From contig JAHDWA010000002.1 of assembly GCA_023382535.1 (NCBI GenBank), positions 124,001-188,000 of the forward strand: a stretch of DNA of 64,000 bases, given 5' to 3'. Every line of letters begins with the position of its first letter. The first letter of the stretch is position 1. Made by a program: the position numbers and the translations under genes. This DNA is from Anaerolineae bacterium. GTDB taxonomy: Bacteria; Chloroflexota; Anaerolineae; 4572-78; J111. This document shows positions 7,179-16,313 of this stretch, piece by piece. Under the pieces are notes generated by a model. That model did no database searches and had not been told where the DNA came from. It saw nothing but the letters and a program-made list of their open reading frames with translations.

Positions 7179-8147
7179 TTAAAACGCATTCTGACGCGCC
7201 GATTTCCTCATCGGGGAGGACGGCCCCATTGATAATAAAAGCCGGACGGCTTCTCGTTCCAAACCGGTCTGAGCTGTGATGGCTGCCGAATCTACCCCCT
7301 GGTCAGCCAGGATAAAGACGCTGCGATAGCGGTCCGCTCCCTGGGCTAAAGGCACTGCTGATCCGGTAGATTGAGTGGGAGAGGGTAAGACAGGAACAGA
7401 ACGGTTTAATTCTACCCCATCTGGCGGCTGCTGACAATCACACAATTCATTAATCCAGGCGGCAAAAATCTTGATGGCTACTAATTCCCGCTCAAGATTA
7501 AAGCCGGCCTGATCAGGCTGAACCGTTATATAGCTGCCATAGTCCTTTATTTCGTCAGAATTTATCGGGCGCAAAGGAACCCGGGCTGACCCCCGTTCTT
7601 CTAACCAGGCAACAAAATGCTGCGCCCGGCTGGCAGTGCGGATGATGGTTACCTGGCTGTAATTGTTCTCGCGCAGATGGTCGGAAAAGGCCAGGACAGC
7701 TTCAGCCATGGCAGCGGGTAAAGAGGGTAAAATCTCCCGTTCCTCTGAAGGGCAAACGGCAGGCGGCAGGGCGTGGTCGGACTCCATGGATAGATTTGCC
7801 CCGTAACGGACCGAACTCGACATCTCCTGCCGGGCCAGACTCTCTTTTGAGGTCTCGGATTGAGCAATCAGGCCGCGCAGTTCGGCTATGGTTTTTTCAG
7901 TCTGCTGCCGAGTCGCTTGCAGGCTAACCTGTTGGCGGTGAAACTCCTCGTGAGCGGCGCTGGCGGCGGCTTGCCACTCATTCAACAAGGCGGCAACACC
8001 CTGCATCTTTTCCACCTGATTCTGGTTGGCAATTTCGCTTTCACTATCTGCCTGATAACGGGTTAGCAGTTGGCGGGTCAGCCAGTACAGGTAGGCGGTG
8101 GCGGCTAAAAGAGCTATTTCAATGAGCAACGGCAAATACGGTAGCAC
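7179..8147 (-). CDS. SwrB-like membrane coiled-coil protein after fliA
   Basis: Layout: an N-terminal membrane segment (about residues 2-20), a charged coiled coil (about 25-95), a central helical segment resembling the N-terminal SAM-like domain of tyrosine recombinases (DHLRENNYSQVTIIRTAS), and a C-terminal ILADQGVDSAAITAQTG...AVRLLLSM module like that ending YlxL/DUF6115 proteins. Directly after the sigma-28 gene, this matches SwrB of Bacillus, which activates flagellar export, in position and overall form. No catalytic recombinase residues are visible. I place the start at GTG 8147, where AGGAGG lies 7 nt upstream; this leaves a 29-nt overlap with fliA. ATG/GTG codons at 8165-8168 are alternatives. 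Confidence 0.72.
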   Translation of the reverse strand: MLPYLPLLIEIALLAATAYLYWLTRQLLTRYQADSESEIANQNQVEKMQGVAALLNEWQAAASAAHEEFHRQQVSLQATRQQTEKTIAELRGLIAQSETSKESLARQEMSSSVRYGANLSMESDHALPPAVCPSEEREILPSLPAAMAEAVLAFSDHLRENNYSQVTIIRTASRAQHFVAWLEERGSARVPLRPINSDEIKDYGSYITVQPDQAGFNLERELVAIKIFAAWINELCDCQQPPDGVELNRSVPVLPSPTQSTGSAVPLAQGADRYRSVFILADQGVDSAAITAQTGLEREAVRLLLSMGPSSPMRKSARQNAF

Positions 8148-8931
8148 TGATTCCCCTCCTGTCATCACGGGTTAGGTTGGGTTCGGCCCGGTTTCTGATC
8201 TGGCTGCGCAGGGCCAATACAGCTCGGGCATGCATCTGGCTGACGCGCGACTCGGAGATGCCAATAGACTGGCCAATTTCTTTCATAGTCAAGCCATCAT
8301 TGTAATAGAGTGAAAGGATAACCTGCTCCCGTTCAGGCAGCGTTTGAATGGCCCTGACTAACTCGGTTTTTGTTTCCTTGTCATCTACTAGGGCAACTGG
8401 GTTGGGGATGTGATTGTCCTCTACCGAATCGTATAAGGTGAGGGCCTCATCACTCTGTTCGGCCAATGGTTTGTCCAGGGAAATAATGGTCGAGTTGGAG
8501 TTGAGAAGGCGCTCATAGTACTGCTCAAGATCAAGACCCAGGTGGCTCGCTACTTCGGCATCGCTGGGCCAGCGGCCCAACGATTGGGTCAGGTCAGCCA
8601 TGGCTTGTTCAAGTTCCCGGGCCTGACGGCGGGCCGAACGGGGAAGAAGATCCAAATGGCGTAACGAGTCGAGGATTTGGCCGCGAATCCGGCCGACGGC
8701 AAAAGTTTCAAATTTAACGCCTCGAGCCGGGTCGAACCGATCTATCGCTTCAATCAGCCCCAGAACCCCATAACCAATCAGGTCTTCTTCTTGCAGACTG
8801 GGTGGCAAAGTTAGCGCCAGCCGGCCGACTACGAATTTAACCAGGCGGGCATAGTGAAGAATTAACGTCTCGCGGGCCTGGCGGTCATTTTGTTGAGTAT
8901 AACAGGTCCATAGCTGGGTTAAGTCGTCCAT
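8119..8931 (-). CDS. fliA: Flagellar sigma factor FliA (sigma-28/SigD)
   Basis: Alternative sigma factor for late flagellar and chemotaxis genes. Region 2 is clear: HYARLVKFVVGRLALTLPP, then EEDLIGYGVLGLIEAIDRFDPARG and FETFAVGRIRGQILDSLR (residues about 25-92). Region 3 follows (ARELEQAMADLTQSLGRWPS) and region 4 has LPEREQVILSLYYNDGLTMK with EIGQSIGISESRVSQMHARA. The length (270 aa) fits. AAGGAA lies 9 nt before the ATG. Its inhibitor FlgM and a perfect sigma-28 promoter are in the same window. The gene follows flhF-flhG, the classic Gram-positive order. Confidence 0.96.
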   Translation of the reverse strand: MDDLTQLWTCYTQQNDRQARETLILHYARLVKFVVGRLALTLPPSLQEEDLIGYGVLGLIEAIDRFDPARGVKFETFAVGRIRGQILDSLRHLDLLPRSARRQARELEQAMADLTQSLGRWPSDAEVASHLGLDLEQYYERLLNSNSTIISLDKPLAEQSDEALTLYDSVEDNHIPNPVALVDDKETKTELVRAIQTLPEREQVILSLYYNDGLTMKEIGQSIGISESRVSQMHARAVLALRSQIRNRAEPNLTRDDRRGISATVFAVAH

Positions 8932-8990
8932 CTGGCACCATTCCTTAAATCGTTTATCAAACAGTTACCGACTGAAATGAGAGGGTGAAG

Positions 8991-9251
8991 TCAATTCTCT
9001 GGGACCGGTTCGTTACTTTCTGCTGGCTCATTTTCGGCTTCAACCGGAACTTCTGACGGCGCGGGCACTTGCCAGATTAATGAGACAGCCCAACCCAGGC
9101 TGACAAAGACAAAAAAGATGAGGCCGCTACGCCACAAAGCAGTCAGTGGGGCCACATTCATCACCAGACCAAGCACAAGTGTGCTCAGGCAGATGGCAAC
9201 GGCGAGTTGCATAGCCAGGTTAAAAATCCAATCAGGGTGATATTTCGTCAT
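8991..9251 (-). CDS. Small two-helix membrane protein between flhG and fliA
   Basis: I do not recognise this 86-aa protein. Two hydrophobic segments (about residues 12-32 and 40-60) are followed by an acidic Pro/Glu tail (EVPVEAENEPAESNEPVPEN). It lies 31 nt after flhG and 59 nt before fliA in the same direction. Position suggests a minor membrane partner of export or of FlhF/FlhG placement, but nothing in the sequence shows this. The ribosome site is weak. Confidence 0.65.
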   Translation of the reverse strand: MTKYHPDWIFNLAMQLAVAICLSTLVLGLVMNVAPLTALWRSGLIFFVFVSLGWAVSLIWQVPAPSEVPVEAENEPAESNEPVPEN

Positions 9252-9282
9252 CTTCGAAGCTCTCTGGAAAAAGTCTCAGGCA

Positions 9283-10164
9283 TCATGTAGCCATTTTCAT
9301 CGTTTTTGAAAGGGTTCCTAACGACAACAACCGTTTGAAGAATTGGCTGACTTCGGTAATCGAGTCCACCTCCGCCGAGCCGGCCCACAATCGTTCTCCC
9401 AGCCGATTAATGGCTACTGCCGCCGGAGAGCGAGGATAGCTTTGCAGGAGTGGTGATTGCCGCTTGACGGCCTCGACCACACTTTGATCGTGAGGAACCG
9501 TGCCGATCATGTCCACCCGCCGGCCCAAAAATTGTTCCGTCACTGCTGCCAGTTTACGCCCGGTGATGTCCCCTTCAGGGCCGTTTCGGGCATTGTTAAC
9601 GACCAGCTTGGTCAAGACAGGCCATTGGTAGTTGGCCAGTACTTTGAGCAAGGCGTAAGCGTCGGTCAGGGCGGTTGGCTCCGGGTTCGTGACCAGCAAC
9701 AATTCACTCGCGGCCAAGATGAACTGGACGACATTGCGCCCTACCCCGGCGCAAGTGTCAATCAGCAAGAGGTCAATATTTCCTTCCAGAACTAACAGCG
9801 CCCGTAGCAGCAGGTCGCGCTGTACCTCAGGCAGGTCGGCCAGGTCAGGCAGACCCGATGCACCGGGGATGACCTGCAAGCCAAAAGGCCCGTTAACGAT
9901 TATCTCGGCCAGCGATTTTTGCCCGGTGACAACGTGATGCAGGTGATAACGCGGATGCAAACCCAGCACGATGTCCACATTGGCAGTGCCCAGGTCGGCG
10001 TCAAGCAGGGCCACCCGTAAGCCACGCCGGGCCAGGGCCAAGCCCAGGTTAACCACCACGTTGGTTTTGCCCACGCCGCCCTTACCACTAGCCACCGCGA
10101 TAACTCGGCTGCGGAATGTTTGAATCATAGAATTTTGGGCGCTTCTCTCAACTGGGTAATCCAT
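9283..10164 (-). CDS. flhG: Flagellar number regulator FlhG (MinD/ParA-type ATPase)
   Basis: FlhG/YlxH controls flagellar number and position with FlhF, stimulating its GTPase and aiding C-ring assembly. The deviant Walker A of MinD-like ATPases, ASGKGGVGKTN, is at residues 25-35; the switch motif DADLGTANVDIVLGL follows at about 55-69, and LLIDTCAGVGRNV contains the second acidic residue. An N-terminal stretch before the ATPase core may carry the FlhF-activating element, though no clear DQAxxLR motif is visible. The gene overlaps the end of flhF by 17 nt, the standard adjacency. Confidence 0.93.
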   Translation of the reverse strand: MDYPVERSAQNSMIQTFRSRVIAVASGKGGVGKTNVVVNLGLALARRGLRVALLDADLGTANVDIVLGLHPRYHLHHVVTGQKSLAEIIVNGPFGLQVIPGASGLPDLADLPEVQRDLLLRALLVLEGNIDLLLIDTCAGVGRNVVQFILAASELLLVTNPEPTALTDAYALLKVLANYQWPVLTKLVVNNARNGPEGDITGRKLAAVTEQFLGRRVDMIGTVPHDQSVVEAVKRQSPLLQSYPRSPAAVAINRLGERLWAGSAEVDSITEVSQFFKRLLSLGTLSKTMKMAT

Positions 10165-11332
10165 ACGAATTTCTTCTGGTCTGACTTTGGCTAAAATCGG
10201 CCCCCATCAAATCATTGGATGCAGGACTGACCTGGGTTGGCAACGGTCCAAGCATAAAATTAACCAAACGATCCGCCGTAGCTGCTTCGATATCTTCAGG
10301 GATGCGCTGGCCGGTAGTGAAATAACTGAGGGGCAATCCGGTTTCACAGGCCAGGGTATAAGCCGGCCCCAGCGAGGCAGTTTCATCAAGTTTGGTAAAA
10401 ATCAGGCCATCAATTGAGAGCGGGCGGAAGCTCTCAACCGTTTGCCGCATCGTCTCATATTGTGTTCCAGCGGACAGGGTTAAATGGACAAGCTTATCCG
10501 GTACGGCTGAAAGATAGCCGCCCAATTCAGCCAGGGCAGCCGTGTCGCGCTGGCTGCGGCCCGGTGTATCAACAAGAATAAAGTGATGCTGGCGATGAAC
10601 TGCTACTGACGCCGCCAGTTGTTCAGGGGTGTAAGCTGTTACAAGGGGCACGCCCAGGATTTCGGCAAAGGTAACAATTTGCGAGAGTGCGCCCAAGCGG
10701 AAAGTGTCCACAGTGATGATGAGGACACCCTCTTTAGAACTAGGCTGGCGCGCAGGTGAGTGGGCCAGAGCCGCGGCCAGTTTGGCAATGGTGCTTGTTT
10801 TGCCCACACCCGTTGGGCCGATGAGGAATAGAACATCCGGCTGGCCGGAGGCAAAGGATAAGGAGGCCAGGGGGAGCCGGCGCTTCAGTTGCGAGTGTAC
10901 ATGCTGGCCGACTGTGTTGGGATTGTCCAAGGCCCACAGGTTTAATTCATCGGCCAGGGTGCGGATGATTTGCCAGGCGAGCGTACTGGCGATACCCTGC
11001 TGCTGCAACCGCCGGTACCAATCGTCAAGGCTGAGAGGTAGATCAGGCTGTCGTTGAGCCTGGGCAGCCTGGCCTGTAGCCAGTTTCAGGGCAGCCAGCT
11101 CATTTTGCAGTTGTTGAATAGCTTCCGTCATAGCTGCTGTCGGTTGAGGAAAATCACGCAGGTCCTTATCAACTGCCGCCGTAACTTCCAGAATGGGTTG
11201 TTGCGCCCAGCCCAGCAAATTTTTCTGAGATACCTTCTGGGAATGAATAATAAGCGCGTCAGGTCCCAGCTCAGCGCGGATCAACTTCATGGCTTCGGGT
11301 AGATTATGGGCGCGGTACTTTTTGACTTGCAT
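10148..11332 (-). CDS. flhF: Flagellar SRP-type GTPase FlhF
   Basis: FlhF positions the flagellum and recruits early basal-body proteins to the membrane. The N-terminus MQVKKYRAHNLPEAMKLIRAEL is the family's conserved opening. A variable linker leads to the NG domain with P-loop LIGPTGVGKTSTIAKLAAAL (about residues 165-184), DTFRLGAL, DTPGRSQRD and TKLDETASLG. Length 394 aa is normal. No Shine-Dalgarno is visible before the ATG; the upstream gap instead holds short ATTTAC repeats. It lies between flhA and flhG as usual. Confidence 0.95.
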   Translation of the reverse strand: MQVKKYRAHNLPEAMKLIRAELGPDALIIHSQKVSQKNLLGWAQQPILEVTAAVDKDLRDFPQPTAAMTEAIQQLQNELAALKLATGQAAQAQRQPDLPLSLDDWYRRLQQQGIASTLAWQIIRTLADELNLWALDNPNTVGQHVHSQLKRRLPLASLSFASGQPDVLFLIGPTGVGKTSTIAKLAAALAHSPARQPSSKEGVLIITVDTFRLGALSQIVTFAEILGVPLVTAYTPEQLAASVAVHRQHHFILVDTPGRSQRDTAALAELGGYLSAVPDKLVHLTLSAGTQYETMRQTVESFRPLSIDGLIFTKLDETASLGPAYTLACETGLPLSYFTTGQRIPEDIEAATADRLVNFMLGPLPTQVSPASNDLMGADFSQSQTRRNSYGLPS

Positions 11333-11338
11333 CTGATG

Positions 11339-11359
11339 ATTTACAATTTACGATTTACC
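11339..11359. repeat. Three 7-bp ATTTACN repeats in the flhA-flhF gap
   Basis: Three tandem heptamers (ATTTACA, ATTTACG, ATTTACC) fill most of the 48-bp gap between flhA and flhF. They differ from the 11-bp flagellar operator in period and have no -10 box nearby. Similar degenerate heptamers occur near 43094 and 20185. They look like non-coding sequence drift rather than a binding site, but this is uncertain. Confidence 0.5.
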
Positions 11360-11380
11360 ATTGCCGGCGTCCAACAGCTC

Positions 11381-13471
11381 TTACGCGTTGGGTAAGTCAA
11401 CCATGCCTTCGGCGTGCACGTCAATCCCTGGCACAATCTCGCTGTAGGAGAGCACCGCCAGGTTGGCTAAAACACGTTCGGTCAGCCGCTTAAAAGCCAG
11501 CCGCACCGCCGCGGAACAGAGCACGGTAGGGATATAGCCCTTGGCTGCCATCTCTTCCATCTGTTTAGCCGTCGCTTCCAGTAATTGTTGGGCCAGACGC
11601 GGCTCCAGGTGTAAGATAATACCTCGGCTGGGGTCATCCATGGCTTCGCCCAACATGCGTTCAACCCGCGGGCTGAGGGTAATAACGTGAATAGCCCCAT
11701 CAGCGGAACGATACTGGTTTGAGATAGTCCGAGCAATGACGCGGCGGGTAGCTTCGCTCAATAGGTCCGGGTCCTTTACGCTTTGAGCCAAGCCGCTGAT
11801 CGTCTCCAGAATGGTCACCAGGTCGCGGATAGAAATTCGCTCGCGCAAGAGGTTCTTCAACACTTCCTGGACACCGCTGAGCGACAGCAAACCGGGCACA
11901 ACATCTTCGACCAGGGCCGGATAATCTTTCTTTAAGTTGTCGAGCAGGTTACGCACGTCCTGCCGCGTCAGGATTTCAAAGGCGTGGCTCTTGATGATCT
12001 CGGTCAAGTGGGTCGCGATGACAGAGGCGGGATCTACCACGGTGTAGCCGAGAGTTTCGGCCCGTTCCTTACGGGTTGCGTCAATCCAGAGGGCAGGCAG
12101 GCCAAAGGCCGGTTCAGTGGTCGGAATACCGGCCAACTCCTCCGTCACCAGGCCGGTGGCCATGGCCAGGAAGTGGTTGGGCATTAGATTGCCCCGGGCG
12201 ATTTCTTCGCCGCGCAGCTTGATGGTGTAGGTGTTAGGGGGAAGCTGTAAATTGTCGCGAATGCGGATCTTGGGCAGGATAAAACCCAACTCCAGGGCAA
12301 TCTGGCGGCGGATCATGGTGATACGGTTGAGCAGGCCGGTGCCGGGGCCGCCTTCAACGAGGGGGATGAGGCCATAGCCAATTTCGACTTCCAGGGTATC
12401 AATTTGAAGTAAATCGGTTACGGTCTCAGTTTCGAGAGCGGCAGGGGATACCGGCGCTTTTTCTTCGGCTTCGATCTGAGCCTGGCCGGCTTGTTTTTCT
12501 TTTTGCAAGAAAAAAGCGGCTACGCCGGCAACTACCCCCATGGCGATAAAGGGGATCTTGGGCAGACCGGGCATCAAAGCAAAGCCAAGCATCAACCCGG
12601 CGGCGATCATCAGCGCGCGGGGTTTGCCGATGAGCTGGCGGATGACATCGCTGCCCATACTTTCGTCGGCGGCGGTGCGGGTGACAATGATGCCGGTAGC
12701 CGTGCTAATCAGCAGTGCCGGTATCTGGGAAACCAGGCCATCGCCAACGGTTAGCAAGGTGTAGGTTTGCAGCGCTTGCAGCAGCGACATGTCCTTCTGG
12801 AGGATGCCGATAACGAAGCCGCCGAGGATATTGACCAGCACAATGGCGATGCCGGCGATGGCATCGCCTTTGACAAACTTGCTGGCCCCATCCATCGCAC
12901 CATAAAAGTCGGCTTCATGCTGGATGGCCTTGCGCCGCTTGCGGGCCTCGTCTTCGGTCAACAAGCCGGCGTTGAGGTCAGCGTCAATGCTCATCTGCTT
13001 GCCGGGCATCGCATCCAGGGTGAAGCGAGCCGATACTTCGGCCACGCGCCCCGCGCCGTTGGTGATGACGATGAATTGGATAATCATCAGGATGATAAAG
13101 ACGACGACGCCGACCGTGTAATTGCCCCCCACCACAAAGTTGCCAAAGGCCGAAATTACATTTCCGGCATGAGCTTCCAGTAAAATCAGGCGGGTACTGG
13201 AAATGTTGAGCCCCAGCCGATAGAGGGTCAAGATAAGCAGCAACGAAGGAAAAACCGAGAAGTCAAGCGGCTCCTGAATGTAAAGGGAAACCAGGACAAT
13301 CGTCACCGCCAGCCCAATGTTGAAGGCCAGCAGAATGTCCAACATGAGGGGCGGCACGGGAATAACCATCATGGCGACAATGGCCACGACGGCAATCGCT
13401 AAAATGACATCACTGTTGTTGAGCAGACGGCGCAGGCCGACGGTTGGGGCAATACTGGTGTTGGCAGTCAT
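11381..13471 (-). CDS. flhA: Flagellar export gate protein FlhA
   Basis: Largest export-gate component; its membrane half uses the proton motive force and its cytoplasmic nonamer receives substrate-chaperone complexes. The N-terminal third has about eight membrane segments, with the FHIPEP-type region containing GAGRVAEVSARFTLDAMPGK, then DADLNAGLLTEDEARKRR and DFYGAMDGASKFVKGDA. The cytoplasmic domain begins near residue 330 and includes IDTLEVEIGYGLIPLV and a conserved C-terminus. The length of 696 aa is canonical. It is followed by flhF and preceded by an HDOD gene that interrupts the usual flhB-flhA pair. Confidence 0.97.
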   Translation of the reverse strand: MTANTSIAPTVGLRRLLNNSDVILAIAVVAIVAMMVIPVPPLMLDILLAFNIGLAVTIVLVSLYIQEPLDFSVFPSLLLILTLYRLGLNISSTRLILLEAHAGNVISAFGNFVVGGNYTVGVVVFIILMIIQFIVITNGAGRVAEVSARFTLDAMPGKQMSIDADLNAGLLTEDEARKRRKAIQHEADFYGAMDGASKFVKGDAIAGIAIVLVNILGGFVIGILQKDMSLLQALQTYTLLTVGDGLVSQIPALLISTATGIIVTRTAADESMGSDVIRQLIGKPRALMIAAGLMLGFALMPGLPKIPFIAMGVVAGVAAFFLQKEKQAGQAQIEAEEKAPVSPAALETETVTDLLQIDTLEVEIGYGLIPLVEGGPGTGLLNRITMIRRQIALELGFILPKIRIRDNLQLPPNTYTIKLRGEEIARGNLMPNHFLAMATGLVTEELAGIPTTEPAFGLPALWIDATRKERAETLGYTVVDPASVIATHLTEIIKSHAFEILTRQDVRNLLDNLKKDYPALVEDVVPGLLSLSGVQEVLKNLLRERISIRDLVTILETISGLAQSVKDPDLLSEATRRVIARTISNQYRSADGAIHVITLSPRVERMLGEAMDDPSRGIILHLEPRLAQQLLEATAKQMEEMAAKGYIPTVLCSAAVRLAFKRLTERVLANLAVLSYSEIVPGIDVHAEGMVDLPNA

Positions 13472-13485
13472 CTTTATCCCAATTA

Positions 13486-14358
13486 CTAGGCTGTAGCTGG
13501 AGCCAGACTTTCTTCGGAAATCAGTTGCGTGCTTAACATATCCTGGTAAAGCTCAGTTAACTCGTCAACATCCTCGAACTCAAGGGAAAGCAGGCGCAGC
13601 CCTTCGACGCTGAGATCAGGCAAGAAATCGGGATGCGGCAGGCCAAGGTTGAGGCGCAAACAAATGTGATCGGCTATCTGCACAATTGCCGCTAACTTCG
13701 GAGCAGCGCCGCTAAACGTGGGCGCATGATGATAAGCGATCGCTTCAACCAGACGGGAAGGCAGCTCCCACTTTTTAGCCAGCTCACTGCCTACTTGGGC
13801 ATGATTTAACCCTAACAAATATTCCTCGGCTTCGATCAATGAAAAGTTATATTTCTGCCCAAGCTCCAGTAAGTGGTCCCAATTGACTTTAAAAAATTGG
13901 TCTAGCATCAATTTGCCGATATCGTGCAAAAGGCCGGCTACATAAGCTTCATCCGGGGCAGGATAGGCAACCCGCTCCGAGAGACGCTGGCTGGCCAACC
14001 CCACGGCAACAGAGTGCCGCCACAACTCCCCATTCCCCAGGTTGTAACCGGCGACACGCCGGCCCAAGAGACTTGAGTAGGATAGGGTAAAAAGGATATT
14101 TTTGGTTCGGCGAAAGCCAAGGCGGGTGATAGCCTCATGCAGCGTGGTGGCCGGGTGGGCGAAACCAAAGAGAGCTGAATTAGCCCAGCTCAAGATGCGG
14201 GCAGTCAGCGCCTGGTCCACGGAGATAACCAAGACGATGTCTCGAATGGAAACGTCCGGTTCTTCGAGCAGCTTTAGCGCCCGCGTTACTGTCGAGGGAA
14301 GTGGTTTGAGGCCATCCACACTCTTTAGGACAGACTTAATGAGGTTGGTATTTGCCAT
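13486..14358 (-). CDS. HDOD-domain signalling protein between flhB and flhA
   Basis: The protein of about 290 aa is essentially one HDOD domain: LKPLPSTVTRALKLLEEPDV near the start, DQALTARILSWANSALFG, LGFRRTKNILF, then HSVAVGLASQRLSE and LLHDIGKLMLDQF. HDOD proteins regulate motility, biofilm and virulence in several bacteria, usually by protein contacts rather than catalysis. Here the HD pair in LLHDIGK is kept. I chose ATG 14358, with AGGA just upstream; GTG at 14370 is possible. Placement inside the export-gate operon argues for a role in flagellar control. Confidence 0.88.
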   Translation of the reverse strand: MANTNLIKSVLKSVDGLKPLPSTVTRALKLLEEPDVSIRDIVLVISVDQALTARILSWANSALFGFAHPATTLHEAITRLGFRRTKNILFTLSYSSLLGRRVAGYNLGNGELWRHSVAVGLASQRLSERVAYPAPDEAYVAGLLHDIGKLMLDQFFKVNWDHLLELGQKYNFSLIEAEEYLLGLNHAQVGSELAKKWELPSRLVEAIAYHHAPTFSGAAPKLAAIVQIADHICLRLNLGLPHPDFLPDLSVEGLRLLSLEFEDVDELTELYQDMLSTQLISEESLAPATA

Positions 14359-14376
14359 TTTTTCCTGCACTGTCTC

Positions 14377-15477
14377 TTAACCTGCTTGCCTTGATCCTTT
14401 ATGACCGGCTTTGATTCGGTAAACAAATGCCAGCACCTCGGCTACTGCCTGATAGAGGTCTAATGGCACTTCCTGGCCGATTTCCACCGTTTTGAACAGG
14501 GCACGGGCCAAAGGTTTGTTTTCCACCAACGGTACGCGATGCTCACGGGCCTTTTCTTTAATTCGTTCTGCTACCAACCGTTCGCCTTTGGCGACTACCT
14601 GGGGAGCGCGCATTTTGCCGTGTTCGTAAATCAAGGCGATAGCCAGGTGCGTCGGGTTGGTGATAACCACATCGGCCTTGGGAACCGCGGCCATCATCCG
14701 GTTCATGGCTAACTGGCGTTGCCGGGAGCGAATACGGGCTTTAAGCTGCGGATTTTCATAACGTTTCATTTCTTCGATGACCTCCTGCCGGGTCATCCGC
14801 AAGCTTTTGTCAAACTCGCGCCGCTGAAAGAGATAATCAGCCGCCGCCAGAACCAGCATAGCTGCGGAGACCCGCAGGCCGACACTTATCCCCACCTGGG
14901 TCAGACTGCCAGCCGCTGCGGCAAGACTCATCCGGCTGGTCGAAGCAAGGGTCAAGGAGTTGTCACAGAGCGTGGTGTAGACGACAAAGCCGATGACCGT
15001 CAGTTTGAGCAATGATTTGAGCAGTTCAACCAGCCCGCGCTTGGAGAAGATTCGCTTCAAACCCGACCAGGGATTGACCCGGTTGAAATCCGGCTTAAAA
15101 ACCTCTTGGCTAAACATAAGGCCCACCTGCACCACATTAACGGCGATACCGACCAGCATCAACGTCCCCAGCAGCGGGGTAACAGCCTGCAAGGTAAGCT
15201 GGCCAACCGCTAAACCACCGGCGCGCACACTGTTGAAGGTGAGGTCGGCGGTGGCGTTGTGAGTACCCGGCATAAAGACAGGAGCAGCCAGGGCAGTAAA
15301 GCTGCGCTGCATCAGTACGCGCAGGCTTTCAACCGAATTAGGGCCAAGCACACTTAACAGCCAGAAGCTGGCCAGTAATATAGCCGCGGAATTGATTTCA
15401 ATGCTTTTGGCTACTTGACCTTTGCGGCGCGCTTCCTCGCGCCGGCGAGGGGTGGGGGCTTCGGTTCGTTCAGACAT
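14377..15477 (-). CDS. flhB: Flagellar export substrate-switch protein FlhB
   Basis: Export-gate protein that switches specificity from rod/hook to filament substrates. It opens SERTEAPTPRRREEARRKGQV, has four membrane segments (about residues 30-210), and a cytoplasmic domain with the self-cleavage motif NPTH at 274-277, followed by the LAIALIYEHGKMRAPQVVAK strand. The length of 366 aa is usual. It lies between fliR and the HDOD gene. A second, shorter homologue of its cytoplasmic domain without NPTH is at 46005-46313. Confidence 0.97.
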   Translation of the reverse strand: MSERTEAPTPRRREEARRKGQVAKSIEINSAAILLASFWLLSVLGPNSVESLRVLMQRSFTALAAPVFMPGTHNATADLTFNSVRAGGLAVGQLTLQAVTPLLGTLMLVGIAVNVVQVGLMFSQEVFKPDFNRVNPWSGLKRIFSKRGLVELLKSLLKLTVIGFVVYTTLCDNSLTLASTSRMSLAAAAGSLTQVGISVGLRVSAAMLVLAAADYLFQRREFDKSLRMTRQEVIEEMKRYENPQLKARIRSRQRQLAMNRMMAAVPKADVVITNPTHLAIALIYEHGKMRAPQVVAKGERLVAERIKEKAREHRVPLVENKPLARALFKTVEIGQEVPLDLYQAVAEVLAFVYRIKAGHKGSRQAG

Positions 15478-15491
15478 TTATTCCATCGTCT

Positions 15492-16277
15492 TTATTGGCC
15501 GCTGATAGCCAGTACATTTGTGACCATGTTTGCCAACAAATCTTTAACCAAAGGGAGAGTGATGATCATTGTTAAAGCTAAAACTATAAGCCCCAGGCCC
15601 ATCTTAAGCGGCAGTCCTAAAAAGAAGACCTGAACTTGTGGAACAGCCCGGGCTACCAATCCCAGGCCTAGATCGGCCAGCAATAATGTCCCCATAACCG
15701 GCAGGGCAATCCGGGTAGCAGCGATAAAAGTTTCATTTGTCAAGACCATCAAGCGCTCGATGGTCAGGCGGGTCATAACAAAGGTACCCAGGGGAGCTAT
15801 CTCAAATGTGCGGGCCAGGGCGGCGATAAGCCAGTGATGGCCGTTGATGGCCAGGAATAACAGCAAAGCCAGCAAGGTGTAGAATTGTTCCAGGGCGGTG
15901 CTCGGCGCATTGCTCAGCGGGTCGAACAGGTTACCTGCCTGGAAACCAATTTGCAGCCCCATCATTTTTGCGGCCATATCCAGGGCAACAAAAACCAGGT
16001 TGCTGACAAAGCCGATCAAGACTCCGATCAGGATTTCTTGGGCCACAACCAGAAGAAATCGTGGCAGGTCTTGGGGTAAAGGGCTTGAAATGCCCCCAGC
16101 TGGGGGCAGGGCCACTGGCAGGAGCAGCAGCGACAGCAGGGCGGCCAGACCAATTTTAGCCGGCGCGGGGATGCTCCGCTGGCTGAAAATCGGGGCGGTC
16201 ATCAAGATAGCCAAAACGCGCACGAAGATTAAAAACAGGCTGAGAAGTTGAACTGTTGAGGGTATTTTGGTGAGCAT
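15492..16277 (-). CDS. fliR: Flagellar export gate protein FliR
   Basis: Integral membrane component of the FliPQR export gate. The 261-aa protein has six or so hydrophobic segments. Family motifs include LFLIFVRVLAILMTAPIFSQ at the start, EILIGVLIGFVSNLVFVALD and MGLQIGFQAGNLFDPLSNAP in the centre, and the C-terminal hydrophobic pair. It is the first gene of the long minus-strand operon and lies about 30 nt below a repeat-box promoter. FliQ and FliP, its obligate partners, are 9 kb away beyond an inserted regulatory block. Confidence 0.95.
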   Translation of the reverse strand: MLTKIPSTVQLLSLFLIFVRVLAILMTAPIFSQRSIPAPAKIGLAALLSLLLLPVALPPAGGISSPLPQDLPRFLLVVAQEILIGVLIGFVSNLVFVALDMAAKMMGLQIGFQAGNLFDPLSNAPSTALEQFYTLLALLLFLAINGHHWLIAALARTFEIAPLGTFVMTRLTIERLMVLTNETFIAATRIALPVMGTLLLADLGLGLVARAVPQVQVFFLGLPLKMGLGLIVLALTMIITLPLVKDLLANMVTNVLAISGQ

Positions 16278-16313
16278 AATTGCCGGTACAGGACTCCCCT
16301 TGAGTACACCACA

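Noticed and set aside
11339..11359. ATTTAC repeats before flhF as a flagellar operator
   Set aside because: Period is 7 bp rather than 11, orientation is opposite to flhF, and no -10 box follows.
12491..13183. Long plus-strand frames opposite flhA
   Set aside because: Their translations are biased and featureless, and flhA fills the same region with full family identity. Similar antisense frames occur opposite most genes in this GC-rich sequence.
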